A stretch of 64,000 nucleotides of DNA, taken from Clostridiales bacterium. GTDB lineage: Bacteria; Bacillota; Clostridia; Christensenellales; Aristaeellaceae. A model generated the notes under the pieces. It did no database searches. It was not told where the DNA came from and saw only the letters and a list, made by a program, of their open reading frames with translations. Location of the stretch: contig SVGP01000009.1 in NCBI GenBank assembly GCA_015056255.1, positions 1-64,000 on the forward strand. The letters are read 5' to 3'. This document shows positions 22,536 to 31,154 of this stretch, one piece after another. Position numbers and translations under genes: made by a program. Each line of letters opens with the position of its first letter. Positions within the stretch are counted from its first letter, which is position 1.

Positions 22536-23735
22536 TCACACCTTCTCAAAAAACGTATCGGGGTTTTTCGGATCAAAGGCCTCGTTGGCCCACATGACCG
22601 TCACCAGATCCTGCGCGTCTGAGAGATTAATAATATTGTGCGTGTAGCCGGGCAGCATGTGTATCGCCTCGATTTTTTCGCCCGACACTTCAAACTCGAT
22701 CACTTCATCCGAGCCGATTTTTCTTTCCTGAATCAGTCCGTGTCCGGAAACCACGATGAAGAATTCCCATTTGCTGTTGTGCCAGTGCTGTCCCTTGGTG
22801 ATTCCGGGTTTACTGATGTTTACGGACACCTGTCCGGCGGACGCGGTGCGCAAAAGCTCCGTAAAGCTGCCGCGCTCATCCACATTCATTTTTAAGGGAA
22901 AACAGACCGCATCCCCGGGCAGATAGGAGAGATAGGTGGAATACAGCTTTTTTGAAAACGATCCCTCGGGGATATCCGGAATCATCAGCGTTGCGGGCTG
23001 AGATCTGAACTTTTCTAAAAGATCCGCAATCTCGCCAAGGGTAACCTTGTGCGTCGTGGGCGCAGCGCAATATCTGCCGTTTTCATTATATACGGGATTG
23101 AGCCCCTCATAATTGCAATGGTGCTCCTTTCCCTCCAGCGCGTCCAGCATCTCATCAATCAGATCGTCAATATACAAAAGCTCCAGCTCCGTCGCCCGGT
23201 CGTTCACCTGTATGGGTAAGCCGTTTGCGATGTTGTTGCAGAACGTCGCAACTGCGCTGTTGTAGTTGGGGCGGCACCATTTTCCAAAGAGATTCGGGAA
23301 ACGGTACACCAAAACCCTTGCGCCCGTTTCCTTTGCATATTCAAAAAACAATTCCTCTCCGGCCAGCTTGCTTTTTCCGTAATCCGACTGTCCATAGCGG
23401 CCGATCAGCGTGGCCTGAATGGAGGAGGAGAGCATCACCGGGCAGGTATTTTTGTGCTTTTTAAGAAGGCCCAGCAATTCTGACGCAAAGCCGAAATTGC
23501 CCTTCATAAATTCGCTGTTCTCCTTGGGCCGGTTCACGCCCGCCAGATTGAACACAAAGTCCGCCTGCGCGCAGTATGCATCCAGAAGTGCAGGATCGGT
23601 ATCGATATCGAATTCAAAAATTTGATCGATCAGAAGGTTCGGTCGGGTGCGGTTTTTGCCTTCCTGTATATTTTTCAGGTTGCACACAAGGTTTTTTCCG
23701 ACAAAACCCTTTGCGCCGGTAACAAGAATGTTCAT
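22536..23735 (-). CDS. Capsular NAD-dependent reductase with cupin domain (CapF type)
   Basis: This 399-residue bifunctional protein matches CapF/FnlB: an N-terminal short-chain reductase domain with NAD motif VTGAKGFVGKN, AGVNRP, the YGKSKLAGE catalytic Tyr-Lys and NRFPN-like segments, and a C-terminal cupin from about residue 270 (ITKGQHWHNSKWEFF and LPGYTHNIINLS, with metal-binding His/Glu). CapF reduces and epimerises the 4-keto sugar made by CapE on the way to UDP-N-acetyl-L-fucosamine, a capsule or O-antigen building block. It precedes the epimerase on the same strand. A separate gene for GH31 lies 90 bases upstream. Confidence 0.9.
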   Translation of the reverse strand: MNILVTGAKGFVGKNLVCNLKNIQEGKNRTRPNLLIDQIFEFDIDTDPALLDAYCAQADFVFNLAGVNRPKENSEFMKGNFGFASELLGLLKKHKNTCPVMLSSSIQATLIGRYGQSDYGKSKLAGEELFFEYAKETGARVLVYRFPNLFGKWCRPNYNSAVATFCNNIANGLPIQVNDRATELELLYIDDLIDEMLDALEGKEHHCNYEGLNPVYNENGRYCAAPTTHKVTLGEIADLLEKFRSQPATLMIPDIPEGSFSKKLYSTYLSYLPGDAVCFPLKMNVDERGSFTELLRTASAGQVSVNISKPGITKGQHWHNSKWEFFIVVSGHGLIQERKIGSDEVIEFEVSGEKIEAIHMLPGYTHNIINLSDAQDLVTVMWANEAFDPKNPDTFFEKV

Positions 23736-23827
23736 AAGCCAGAACTCCTTTTAAGCCTTGAAATCTCAATTGGATGTCCCCAAAGTCTTCTGTATCCGTT
23801 GTTGCTTCAAGGTCGTTTATGCGCTTG

Positions 23828-25885
23828 TCAGATTGAAAGCATTGAAATAACGTCCGCGCCTTCCCTTGCAAACACGGGAATGACGTCGATGGGCGCGGGC
23901 ACGGTTACCTTTTGACCGCCGGCAAATACGTTTCCGGTCTGCATGTCCACCCAGTTTGCGCCTTCAGGCAGATAAACCTGCCTTTCCGTTGCGCCCGCTT
24001 CAAAGATGGGAGCAACGATCAGGTCGTCGCCGTACATATAGGCGTCGGACACGTCCCATGCGTTAATGTCGTCCGGGAAATTGTAGAACATGGGGCGCAT
24101 GACGGGCGAGCCGTTTTCGTGAGCAGCCTGCATGAGGCGCCTGGTGTAAGGCTTTATGCGGTAGCGAAGGTCGATGTATTTTCTTAAAACCGCTTCAACC
24201 TTTTCGCCGTAGCTCCACACCTCGTTGTCCGCGCCGGAGGCGCAGCATTCCTTGCCGCTGGAGGAGACAAGAGGGGGCTTGTCGTGGGGATTTCTGTCGC
24301 CGTGCAGGCGCATGACCGGGGAGAACGCAGCAAAAGCAAACCAGCGCATCAGAAGCTCGTGAAATTTTTCATCTCTTATATCGCCCATGAAGAAGCCGCC
24401 GATGTCGGCGTTCCACCAGGGAATACCGGCCATGCCCATATTCAGGCCTGCGACGACCTGCCGCTTAAAGGTTTCAAAATTGGACTGAACGTCGCCTGAC
24501 CATGCGAGCGCTCCGTATTTCTGCGAACCGGCCCATGCGCAGCGGACGAGGGAAACAACGTCGTTTCTGCCGAGGGCGTGCATGCCCTCATAGATCATTT
24601 TGGCGTAATCCGCAGGATAAGCGTTTGCAACCTCCAAGGCCTGCCCCTTGTAGAAGCGATAGATATCGTGATCGGGCGTGTCGAATTCGGGCTCGGCAAC
24701 GTCCAGCCAGAATTGGGAAACGCCCTTGTCGAGGTAATTCTTTTTGAGAAGTTCAAATACGAATTCACGGGTTTCGGGGTTGGTCATGTCGGCAAACTGG
24801 GAAATGTTCACGCATTCCATCTGGCGGTTCATGCCGCGGTTGACGCGAACGAGCATATCGCGCTCGGTCATTTCGCCCATGTTTTCACTTTGCATATCCA
24901 CCGTCGGCCACACGGACACCACGAGCCTTACGCCCATTTCGTCAAGCTCTTTGCACATTTTTTCGGGATCCGGCCAGAACTGGGGATCGAATTTCCATTC
25001 GCCCATCTTTGTCCAGTGGAAAAAATCAGCAACGATGATATCAAGCGGAATCCCCTTTTCATGATACGTCCTTGCGACTGCCAAAAGCTCGTCCTGCGTC
25101 TGGTATCTGAGCTTGCACTGCCAAAAGCCCATGGCGTAATCCGGCATCATGGGAGCGCGGCCCGTACAGGCGGAATAGAGCTTTTCGATTTCGGCGGGCG
25201 TGTCGCCTGCTGTAATCCAGTAGTCGATCTGCTTGGTGGATTCAAACTGCCACTCGGTGAAGTTGTTTCCAAAGGCCGCCTTTCCGATGGCGGGATTGTT
25301 CATGAAAAAGCCGTAGCCTTTATTGGACACATAAAACGGAACCGAAGCCTGCGTGTTGATCTGACGAAGGTCTAAAATGCAGCCCTTCAGGTTCAGATTC
25401 GTCTGCTGATACTGGCCCATGCCGAAGATTTTTTCGTTTTCATCGGCGTTGAAGCTTAAGGTGATTTTATAGTTGTCGCCGCCGACGGAGCGGTATTTTC
25501 GAGCGATGTGGTGAAGGTTGATCCAGTCCGGAATATCGCCAAAATCGTTTCCCCAGCCCATGGCGCGGTAGTGCTCCTTTAAAAGCTCCTCGCCCCTGTC
25601 GTTTAAAAAGCGGATGCGGCCGCTTTCGGTCATTTCGCAAGTGATTTTGCCGTTTTTGATGATGGCGACGGTTTCTCTTCCGCCGTTTGCAGTTTCCCGG
25701 GTTTCGATATGAATGTCCGCTTCATGCTGAACGCACTCAGTCAGCGCCCAATCCTCTTTCGTGAACGCATGGTTTTCCGTGGCGCGAACACGCAGCGCGT
25801 TTTCGCCCCAGCCTTCAATTTTCACCGTTTCATAGCGTTTTTTATAGATAAGACTTCCGTCCTGAATCGAAAAGAACCGGCTCAT
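23828..25885 (-). CDS. Glycoside hydrolase family 31 (alpha-glucosidase/xylosidase type)
   Basis: This 685-residue cytosolic enzyme (no signal peptide) is a GH31 retaining alpha-glycosidase. It has an N-terminal beta-sandwich and the catalytic barrel with IIVADFFHWTKMGEWKFDP, the nucleophile Asp in FWLDVAEPEF, the acid/base region around SGDVQSNFE and a MRLHGDRNPHDKPP segment, then beta domains at the end. The DVAEPE sequence is close to the alpha-xylosidase (YicI) form (DxxEP) but substrate cannot be fixed. It is separated from the capsule genes by 93 bases and probably makes its own unit. Together with GH36 and GH29 genes nearby it indicates oligosaccharide use. Confidence 0.9.
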   Translation of the reverse strand: MSRFFSIQDGSLIYKKRYETVKIEGWGENALRVRATENHAFTKEDWALTECVQHEADIHIETRETANGGRETVAIIKNGKITCEMTESGRIRFLNDRGEELLKEHYRAMGWGNDFGDIPDWINLHHIARKYRSVGGDNYKITLSFNADENEKIFGMGQYQQTNLNLKGCILDLRQINTQASVPFYVSNKGYGFFMNNPAIGKAAFGNNFTEWQFESTKQIDYWITAGDTPAEIEKLYSACTGRAPMMPDYAMGFWQCKLRYQTQDELLAVARTYHEKGIPLDIIVADFFHWTKMGEWKFDPQFWPDPEKMCKELDEMGVRLVVSVWPTVDMQSENMGEMTERDMLVRVNRGMNRQMECVNISQFADMTNPETREFVFELLKKNYLDKGVSQFWLDVAEPEFDTPDHDIYRFYKGQALEVANAYPADYAKMIYEGMHALGRNDVVSLVRCAWAGSQKYGALAWSGDVQSNFETFKRQVVAGLNMGMAGIPWWNADIGGFFMGDIRDEKFHELLMRWFAFAAFSPVMRLHGDRNPHDKPPLVSSSGKECCASGADNEVWSYGEKVEAVLRKYIDLRYRIKPYTRRLMQAAHENGSPVMRPMFYNFPDDINAWDVSDAYMYGDDLIVAPIFEAGATERQVYLPEGANWVDMQTGNVFAGGQKVTVPAPIDVIPVFAREGADVISMLSI

Positions 25886-26003
25886 TCGTTTGTCCCCGCT
25901 TTCATTAAATGGTAATTAAAGTATACCACATACAAAGCACGGAAGCAATTTACAATTTGGCAGAATCCATGCTATAATGAGTAAAAAGCGGGGAGGCGGG
26001 CGC

Positions 26004-26285
26004 ATGGAAAGCGTGATTGAGCGGATTCAAAAAATGGAACAAATTTTTGATACGCTCACTTTGATCGTAAACGATCCCTCCTGGAGGATATCAGGCAAAA
26101 CCGAGGCCATCCAGATGATGGACGATCTTCTCGCCTACTACGAGAGCGGCTTATGGCTGAAAGATTACGAAATGGACGAAAAAGGCCTGATTCCAAACAG
26201 CGTCAAACGCGGTGTTTTATCCGAGGACGGAGTGTACAATCTGATAAACGAATATCAGAATTACTTTTTGGAGAAGGAATTATGA
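26004..26285 (+). CDS. DUF4298 family protein
   Basis: A 93-residue cytoplasmic protein starting MESVIERIQKMEQIFDTL and ending with the diagnostic WLKDYEMDEKGLIP and KRGVLSEDGVYNLINEY, which mark the DUF4298 family, common in Firmicutes but of unknown function. It is a helical protein, possibly a small regulator. I chose the ATG at 26004 because GGGGAGG lies seven bases upstream; the in-frame ATG at 25977 is inside the promoter region. Its stop overlaps the start of the next gene by four bases (ATGA), so the pair is co-translated. Confidence 0.85.
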   Translation: MESVIERIQKMEQIFDTLTLIVNDPSWRISGKTEAIQMMDDLLAYYESGLWLKDYEMDEKGLIPNSVKRGVLSEDGVYNLINEYQNYFLEKEL

Positions 26286-26788
26286 AAAAGCTTTCGTTTC
26301 TGCCATGTCTCTTTGCGCCGTATTTTCTTTTGATCGGAACACTTTTAACGCTGAACACATCGGGAAACTATAAGCCGTTGTTTGCAGGGTTGATTGCGTT
26401 TATCGCGCTGCTTATTTTCAATGCGCTTCTGGTCATGATCCTGTATAAAACAGGCGCGTCAGACGAAGAATTTTTCCGGATGAGTGCGATTCTAAAACTG
26501 CTTCACATCCCTTTTTTCCTGTTTGTATTGATCTCATCCATCCTCATCTTTCCTTTCACAATCGTTCTTTTGCTGCCCATTCTCCTGATTGAGTACGCAC
26601 TTGTTCTGTCGTCAGGCCTTCCGGGTATCATCGGCCTTGTGCGCTCGTTCAAAAAAGAAAAGAAATTCCCCGTGACTGTACATCTTATGTGTCATTTTAT
26701 ACTTTATCTGGACGTTTTGAGCGCCGTATACCTTGCAGTCAAACAGTGCAGAAAAAAGCGCGCGGATACGAATCAACCGGCGTTATAA
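26282..26788 (+). CDS. Small integral membrane protein of unknown function
   Basis: The 168-residue product has at least four hydrophobic segments (residues about 5-25, 35-55, 75-105 and 140-155), ending in a basic cytoplasmic tail (KQCRKKRAD). It belongs to no family I can name. GAAGGA lies just before the ATG, which overlaps the DUF4298 stop. Translational coupling with DUF4298 suggests a joint role. A 36-base gap separates it from the alpha-galactosidase-like gene, and the last has its own ribosome site, so it may be co-transcribed. Confidence 0.7.
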   Translation: MKKLSFLPCLFAPYFLLIGTLLTLNTSGNYKPLFAGLIAFIALLIFNALLVMILYKTGASDEEFFRMSAILKLLHIPFFLFVLISSILIFPFTIVLLLPILLIEYALVLSSGLPGIIGLVRSFKKEKKFPVTVHLMCHFILYLDVLSAVYLAVKQCRKKRADTNQPAL

Positions 26789-26824
26789 ACATCCAGCGTA
26801 ATAAAACAAACAGGAGGAACCGAT

Positions 26825-28840
26825 ATGATCCGCGATTTCAGAAATCCTTCATCGGACCGCGCGTTTGAAAGCATGCTTGCAAATCCCACCTCCATCCCCT
26901 TTGCGTTTACATACGCGAAAAAAAGCTATCAGGGCTTTGGAAATCAAGACATGAAGCTGATTCAAAGAACCGACGAAGCCGAGGGCGGAAAACGCACAGT
27001 AACGCTTACATATACGCTTTCGGACGGATTGACAGTTTCCGTAAAGCTTTGCCATTACTTCACCCATGGCGCGACGGAATTCACGGTGTGGTTTGCAAAC
27101 GACATGCCGTACGACAGCTTTATTCTCTCAAACGCGCATGCGAAAATGCACTTTGCCGGAGAAAATACGCGCGTAACGGGCATCTTGGGCGATCATGAAA
27201 ACTTCTACAGGCCTTACGATCTTGCGCTGACGCAGGGAAACGTGCATTTTTCATCCGACAGCGGACGGGCCACGCACGTGTATTTCCCTTATTTCAATCT
27301 GAAATGGGAAAAAGGCGGCGCGCTTCTGGCCATCGGCTGGGCGGGCACATGGAGTGCAGATTTTGAAAAAAGCGAAAACGGATGCGTTTACCGCGCGGGC
27401 AGCGTCAACTGTTTGAATACATACCTGAAGCCCGGTGAAAAAATCCGAACCGCGCTTTATACCTTCATTCCCTATGAGGATCAATGGGACGGGTACGATG
27501 TAAATCTCTGGCGCAATTGGTTTATCACGTGGAATCTGCCTAAAGCCGATCTTGAAGGCAATGCGCTTAAGCCCTTTTCCACCTGCTGTCTCGCCTCCGA
27601 CACGGGACTGCCCAACAGCGACGGCAGCATTTCAGAGCGATACGACACATGGAAAAGAAGCCTTGACAAAATGATCAAGGAAGATGTGAAGGTGGATTTC
27701 AGGTGGTTTGACGCGGGCTGGTACATTGCGCCGGACAAAAAAAGCCCCGTCCCGTTTTCAAAGGATCGCGACTGGTGGCACACGGTTGGCACATGGGTGC
27801 TGGACGAAAGCAAATGGCCAGGCGATTCCTTCAAGGAATCCGTGGAATACGGACATCAAAATGGAATCAAAACGCTTATGTGGTTTGAGCCCGAGCGCGT
27901 GACCGACCCTGACAATATGGTAAAAAATTTCGGCTACAAGCGAAAGTGGGCCATCGACGTGGGCACGGGCGTTGTCACCAACAATATCGGCGATGAGGAA
28001 TGCCTGGATTACACCATCCGGCGCGTGTCCAAGGTGCTTCGGGACAACAAAATCGACATGTACCGCGAAGACAACAATTCCGACCCAGCCGCGCTTTGGA
28101 ACCATCTGGATGCCATTGAAGGTGAAAACAGACGCGGCATCACGGAATGCAAATTCATTCTCAATCATTACCGCATGTGGGATGCTTTCATCGAAACGAC
28201 GCTGTCCATCGGCGGCTGCGGCTTTGTGGACAGCTGCGCCTCCGGCGGCGGGCGAAACGACCTTGAATCCATGCGGCGCGCCATTCCCCTTTTACGAAGC
28301 GACTATGACCGCACATTCACCGCCCTTCGCCTTTCGATGACATCCTCGTTCAATAAATGGATTCCGTTTTCCGGCGCAAACACCAAGGAAAAGCTTGAAC
28401 AGCTGGCCCTGACCGGCGTAAGCGACAAATATGTCTGGCGCGCAAGCTACTTATGCGCGCTCAATGTGGATTCTCAGTTTGTTCAGGACCCGGATCAGGA
28501 TTTCGGTATTCTTCGGTTTGGGCTGACGGAGTGGAAAAAGGTAAATCCCTATCTTCTCAAGGAGTTTTATGCATTAACGCCCTGGCATTCGGGCGAGGAC
28601 AAGCGCGGCATGACCGCCTATTGCTATTTTGACCCGGAGACGGAAAAAGGCGTTTTGTTTGCGTTTCGTCAGGAGGAATGCGAGGAAGATTCGCTTTGCG
28701 TTTCCCTCCCGTTCGCCGAAGGACAGTGGACGCTGACCGATGAAGATACGGGCGAAACCATCGTCATCGCCGATAAAACCGCCCGCCTGTCCCTGCCCGA
28801 AAAGCGCATGGCAAGGCTTTTGTGGATGAAAAGGGCGTAG
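26825..28840 (+). CDS. GH36-type alpha-galactosidase
   Basis: This 671-residue enzyme has the layout of the glycoside hydrolase family 36/27 clan: an N-terminal beta domain, then a TIM barrel with DFRWFDAGWYIAP, MWFEPERV (substrate loop), the nucleophile region IDMYREDNNSDPA and the acid/base region VDSCASGGGRNDLE. In most GH36 enzymes the nucleophile Asp is in KWD-N; here it is the Asp of YREDNN, the form I associate with a subgroup of Clostridia and Bacilli enzymes, so specificity may differ. No signal peptide, hence cytosolic. AGGAGG precedes the ATG. It ends just before the composite repeat region. Confidence 0.85.
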   Translation: MIRDFRNPSSDRAFESMLANPTSIPFAFTYAKKSYQGFGNQDMKLIQRTDEAEGGKRTVTLTYTLSDGLTVSVKLCHYFTHGATEFTVWFANDMPYDSFILSNAHAKMHFAGENTRVTGILGDHENFYRPYDLALTQGNVHFSSDSGRATHVYFPYFNLKWEKGGALLAIGWAGTWSADFEKSENGCVYRAGSVNCLNTYLKPGEKIRTALYTFIPYEDQWDGYDVNLWRNWFITWNLPKADLEGNALKPFSTCCLASDTGLPNSDGSISERYDTWKRSLDKMIKEDVKVDFRWFDAGWYIAPDKKSPVPFSKDRDWWHTVGTWVLDESKWPGDSFKESVEYGHQNGIKTLMWFEPERVTDPDNMVKNFGYKRKWAIDVGTGVVTNNIGDEECLDYTIRRVSKVLRDNKIDMYREDNNSDPAALWNHLDAIEGENRRGITECKFILNHYRMWDAFIETTLSIGGCGFVDSCASGGGRNDLESMRRAIPLLRSDYDRTFTALRLSMTSSFNKWIPFSGANTKEKLEQLALTGVSDKYVWRASYLCALNVDSQFVQDPDQDFGILRFGLTEWKKVNPYLLKEFYALTPWHSGEDKRGMTAYCYFDPETEKGVLFAFRQEECEEDSLCVSLPFAEGQWTLTDEDTGETIVIADKTARLSLPEKRMARLLWMKRA

Positions 28841-28858
28841 ACTGAGCCCAAACAATGC

Positions 28859-29288
28859 GCGGGCGGTCAATGACCGCCCCTACATTATGGTTATATCACA
28901 AACCGTAGGGGCGATCATCGATCGCCCGCGCGTTTCAGGCTCCCTCCGGGAGGGAGCTGTCGGCGAAGCCGACTGAGGGAGTACGCAGGCATAAAAGCAA
29001 GAACCAAGCGAACGATTTCTCCGCGCACATGGTCCGCAATTGACCATACTATTGATGGTGGATTTGTCCAATGGATCAATCAAACTTCATATGCCCGCGT
29101 ACTCCTTCCGTCGCGGCTTTCGCCGCGCCACCTTCCTCCCGGAGGAAGGCTTTTGGGTTGCGGGCGTATGGTTTTTTCATTCGTGTTTGGGGTTATACAT
29201 ATGAAAGCACGGGCGAGAACGTGAATCGCCCCTGCATTATGGTTATGCATGTATCTTAAACTGTAGGGGCGATCATTGATCGCCCGCG
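28859..29288. repeat. Composite inverted repeat element, no gene inside
   Basis: This stretch of about 430 bases has four repeat blocks. Outer blocks at 28859-28932 and 29221-29288 are similar direct copies built around CGCCCC-ACATTATGGTTAT and GTAGGGGCGATCAT. Inner blocks at 28938-28990 and 29094-29150 are inverted relative to each other and contain CGGGAGGGAG/CTCCCGGAGG plus a GGCGAAGCC-type hairpin. Between them is about 100 bases of unique DNA. No reading frame is convincing. This looks like a non-coding mobile repeat (MITE- or REP-like). Confidence 0.6.
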
Positions 29289-29374
29289 CTAACTTAATGA
29301 CAGCAAGCGGTTTCTCATCATTTTACTCGCTGGTCATCTGTCCCGCAGGATTTTTTCAGCCAAGCCTTCCCATA

Positions 29375-29418
29375 AAAAACCATACGCTGCAAAAAATCGT
29401 TTCTTTTTGCAGCGTATG
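29375..29418 (-). terminator. Terminator of purC
   Basis: CATACGCTGCAAAAA and its complement make a 15 bp stem with a short loop; on the minus strand GTTTTTT follows. It lies directly after the purC stop. Confidence 0.85.
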
Positions 29419-29430
29419 TTTCTGTTTCTT

Positions 29431-30120
29431 TTACTTGCCGATTTTTTCAAGGATCATCTTAGCACAGTCGATCTGATTGGGAATATTGCCGTTTTCGTCT
29501 CTTACACGCCAGATATCGGGGGTAATTTCGTCGGCGACGTAGATCTTGCCGTTTTCGTCATAGCCGACCTCGATTTTGAAATCGATGAGGGTCAGGTTCA
29601 TTTGGGCGAGCTCCTTTTTGAGCACTTCGCCAACCTGGCAAACGACCTTCAGCGCTTCGTCATACTGACCGGGCTTTAAAAGGCCCTTCATGATGCAAAG
29701 GCGCTCGGAAATCAGCGGATCGCCCTGCGCGTCGTCCTTTAAGGTGACCTCGGCGTACGGCGGATCGAAGGGAATGCCCTCGGGGAGGGTGAAGCGGCGG
29801 CACATGGAGCCGGCTGTGTAATAGCGAAGAACGAACTCAAGCTTCGGAACGGTGAGGTTTCGAACCATCATGAGGCCCTTTTCGATTTCAGAGCCCAGAT
29901 AATGGGTAGGAATGCCGTTTTTCTCCATCAGCTCGAAGAAATACTTGGAAACGGTGAGGCCTACAATGCCCTTGCCTTCGACGCTGCCGCCAACGGTATT
30001 GGAGCCGGGATCGAATACGCCGTTTTCGCCGGTCGCATCGTCCTTGAAGAAAAGATGCACGATGCCGGTGGTTTCATCCAGAAGCACGTTTTTGGTTTTT
30101 CCGGTGTAAAGGGTCTTCAT
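29431..30120 (-). CDS. purC: Phosphoribosylaminoimidazole-succinocarboxamide synthase
   Basis: PurC joins CAIR and aspartate with ATP to SAICAR in purine biosynthesis. The 229-residue protein shows MKTLYTGKTKNVLL at the start, FKDDATGENG, KVEFVLRYYTAGS-type motifs, FDPPYAEVTLKDD and LIDFKIEVGYDENGKIYVADEITPDIWR near the C-terminus, the last with the metal and substrate Asp residues. I chose the ATG at 30120, with AAAGGAG upstream. The gene stands alone rather than in a pur operon, with its own terminator. Regulation is not apparent; no PurR box or purine riboswitch was seen in the 250 bases upstream. Confidence 0.95.
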   Translation of the reverse strand: MKTLYTGKTKNVLLDETTGIVHLFFKDDATGENGVFDPGSNTVGGSVEGKGIVGLTVSKYFFELMEKNGIPTHYLGSEIEKGLMMVRNLTVPKLEFVLRYYTAGSMCRRFTLPEGIPFDPPYAEVTLKDDAQGDPLISERLCIMKGLLKPGQYDEALKVVCQVGEVLKKELAQMNLTLIDFKIEVGYDENGKIYVADEITPDIWRVRDENGNIPNQIDCAKMILEKIGK

Positions 30121-30377
30121 GAAGTTCACTCCTTTAAATACTTGTGTCAAAGGCCGGGTGTTTTTACAGGTTTATTATAACACAATATGCTTGGCTGAAA
30201 CGTGTGCTATTCATGAAAAGAGCGGTAAAATTTTTGCAATGGTAAGGGGCGTTGATGCATTCGAAACCAAAAATGAAGTCGGAATATGCAAAACGATGAT
30301 TATGTGCAAAGATTTATTTATCGCGTCCTTTGTGATATAATGTCGGATACAGGGTTATTAAAGGGAGGGTACGCGTT

Positions 30378-31106
30378 TTGAAGAAGCTGTTTTCAAAAAA
30401 CGAGGCGCTGTTTGCCGTCGTCTGGATCGTAGTCTATGTGGTCGGGTTTTCAAACGCCGATCTGATTTCCGAAAAAATCGGTATGGAAAAATCCATAACG
30501 GCAGGACTGGGGCTGATCCTTTCTGCGATACTGTTTCTGTTCGTTCGCAATAACAGGCTGAATGAATATCTTGGCCTGTGTGCGTTTAAAGGAGATCTTA
30601 AAAAGCATCTTTACTTCCTTCCGCTGATCGTTTTGTCCCTTGTCAATGTCTGGAACGGATTTCAGATGAATGATGATCTGCTGCCGTCCGTTTTTGCCGT
30701 GATCAGCATGCTCTTTGTAGGCTTTTTAGAGGAAGTCATTTTCAGAGGACTTCTCTTTAGCGCCATGAAAAAGGATGGCCTTGCGTCCGCCGTTGTCGTT
30801 TCCTCCGTCACCTTCGGAATCGGCCACGCCGTCAATCTCCTCCTGGGCGCGCCGGTGCTCGGAACCATCCTTCAGCTCATTTATGCAACGGCCATCGGCT
30901 TTCTGTTTACATCGCTTTTCCTGTCCGGAAAAAGCATTCTCCCCCTGATCGCATCCCACATGTTTATCAACGCAACCTCGGTTTTCGCCCACCCCTTAGG
31001 TCTGACGGCAGATATTCTGCTTGCAGCATTTCAGACGGTTCTCGCCGTTTCCTACGCCGTGTGGATCCTGAAAAAAGCATATACCGCCCCAAAGCGGGAG
31101 GCGTAA
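30378..31106 (+). CDS. CPBP-family intramembrane metalloprotease
   Basis: The 242-residue protein has about seven hydrophobic helices and the CPBP/Abi signature: GFLEEVIFRGLLFSAM (the catalytic Glu-Glu-x-x-x-Arg), FGIGHAVNLL and SHMFINATS with a conserved His/Asn. CPBP proteases cleave membrane substrates; in bacteria some confer self-protection from bacteriocins (PlnI type) and others act in prenyl-protein or general stress functions. It starts with TTG after GGGAGGG and ends 48 bases before the converging thioredoxin fusion. A TATAAT-like box lies about 40 bases upstream. Function in this locus is undecided. Confidence 0.88.
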   Translation: MKKLFSKNEALFAVVWIVVYVVGFSNADLISEKIGMEKSITAGLGLILSAILFLFVRNNRLNEYLGLCAFKGDLKKHLYFLPLIVLSLVNVWNGFQMNDDLLPSVFAVISMLFVGFLEEVIFRGLLFSAMKKDGLASAVVVSSVTFGIGHAVNLLLGAPVLGTILQLIYATAIGFLFTSLFLSGKSILPLIASHMFINATSVFAHPLGLTADILLAAFQTVLAVSYAVWILKKAYTAPKREA

Positions 31107-31154
31107 GGCGGCTGATCAAAACAACAGGGGGCAGGTAAAGCTGCTCCCTGATCC

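Noticed and set aside
24578-25375. A 265-codon plus-strand frame inside the GH31 gene
   Set aside because: It is the antisense of conserved GH31 motifs and has no start signal.
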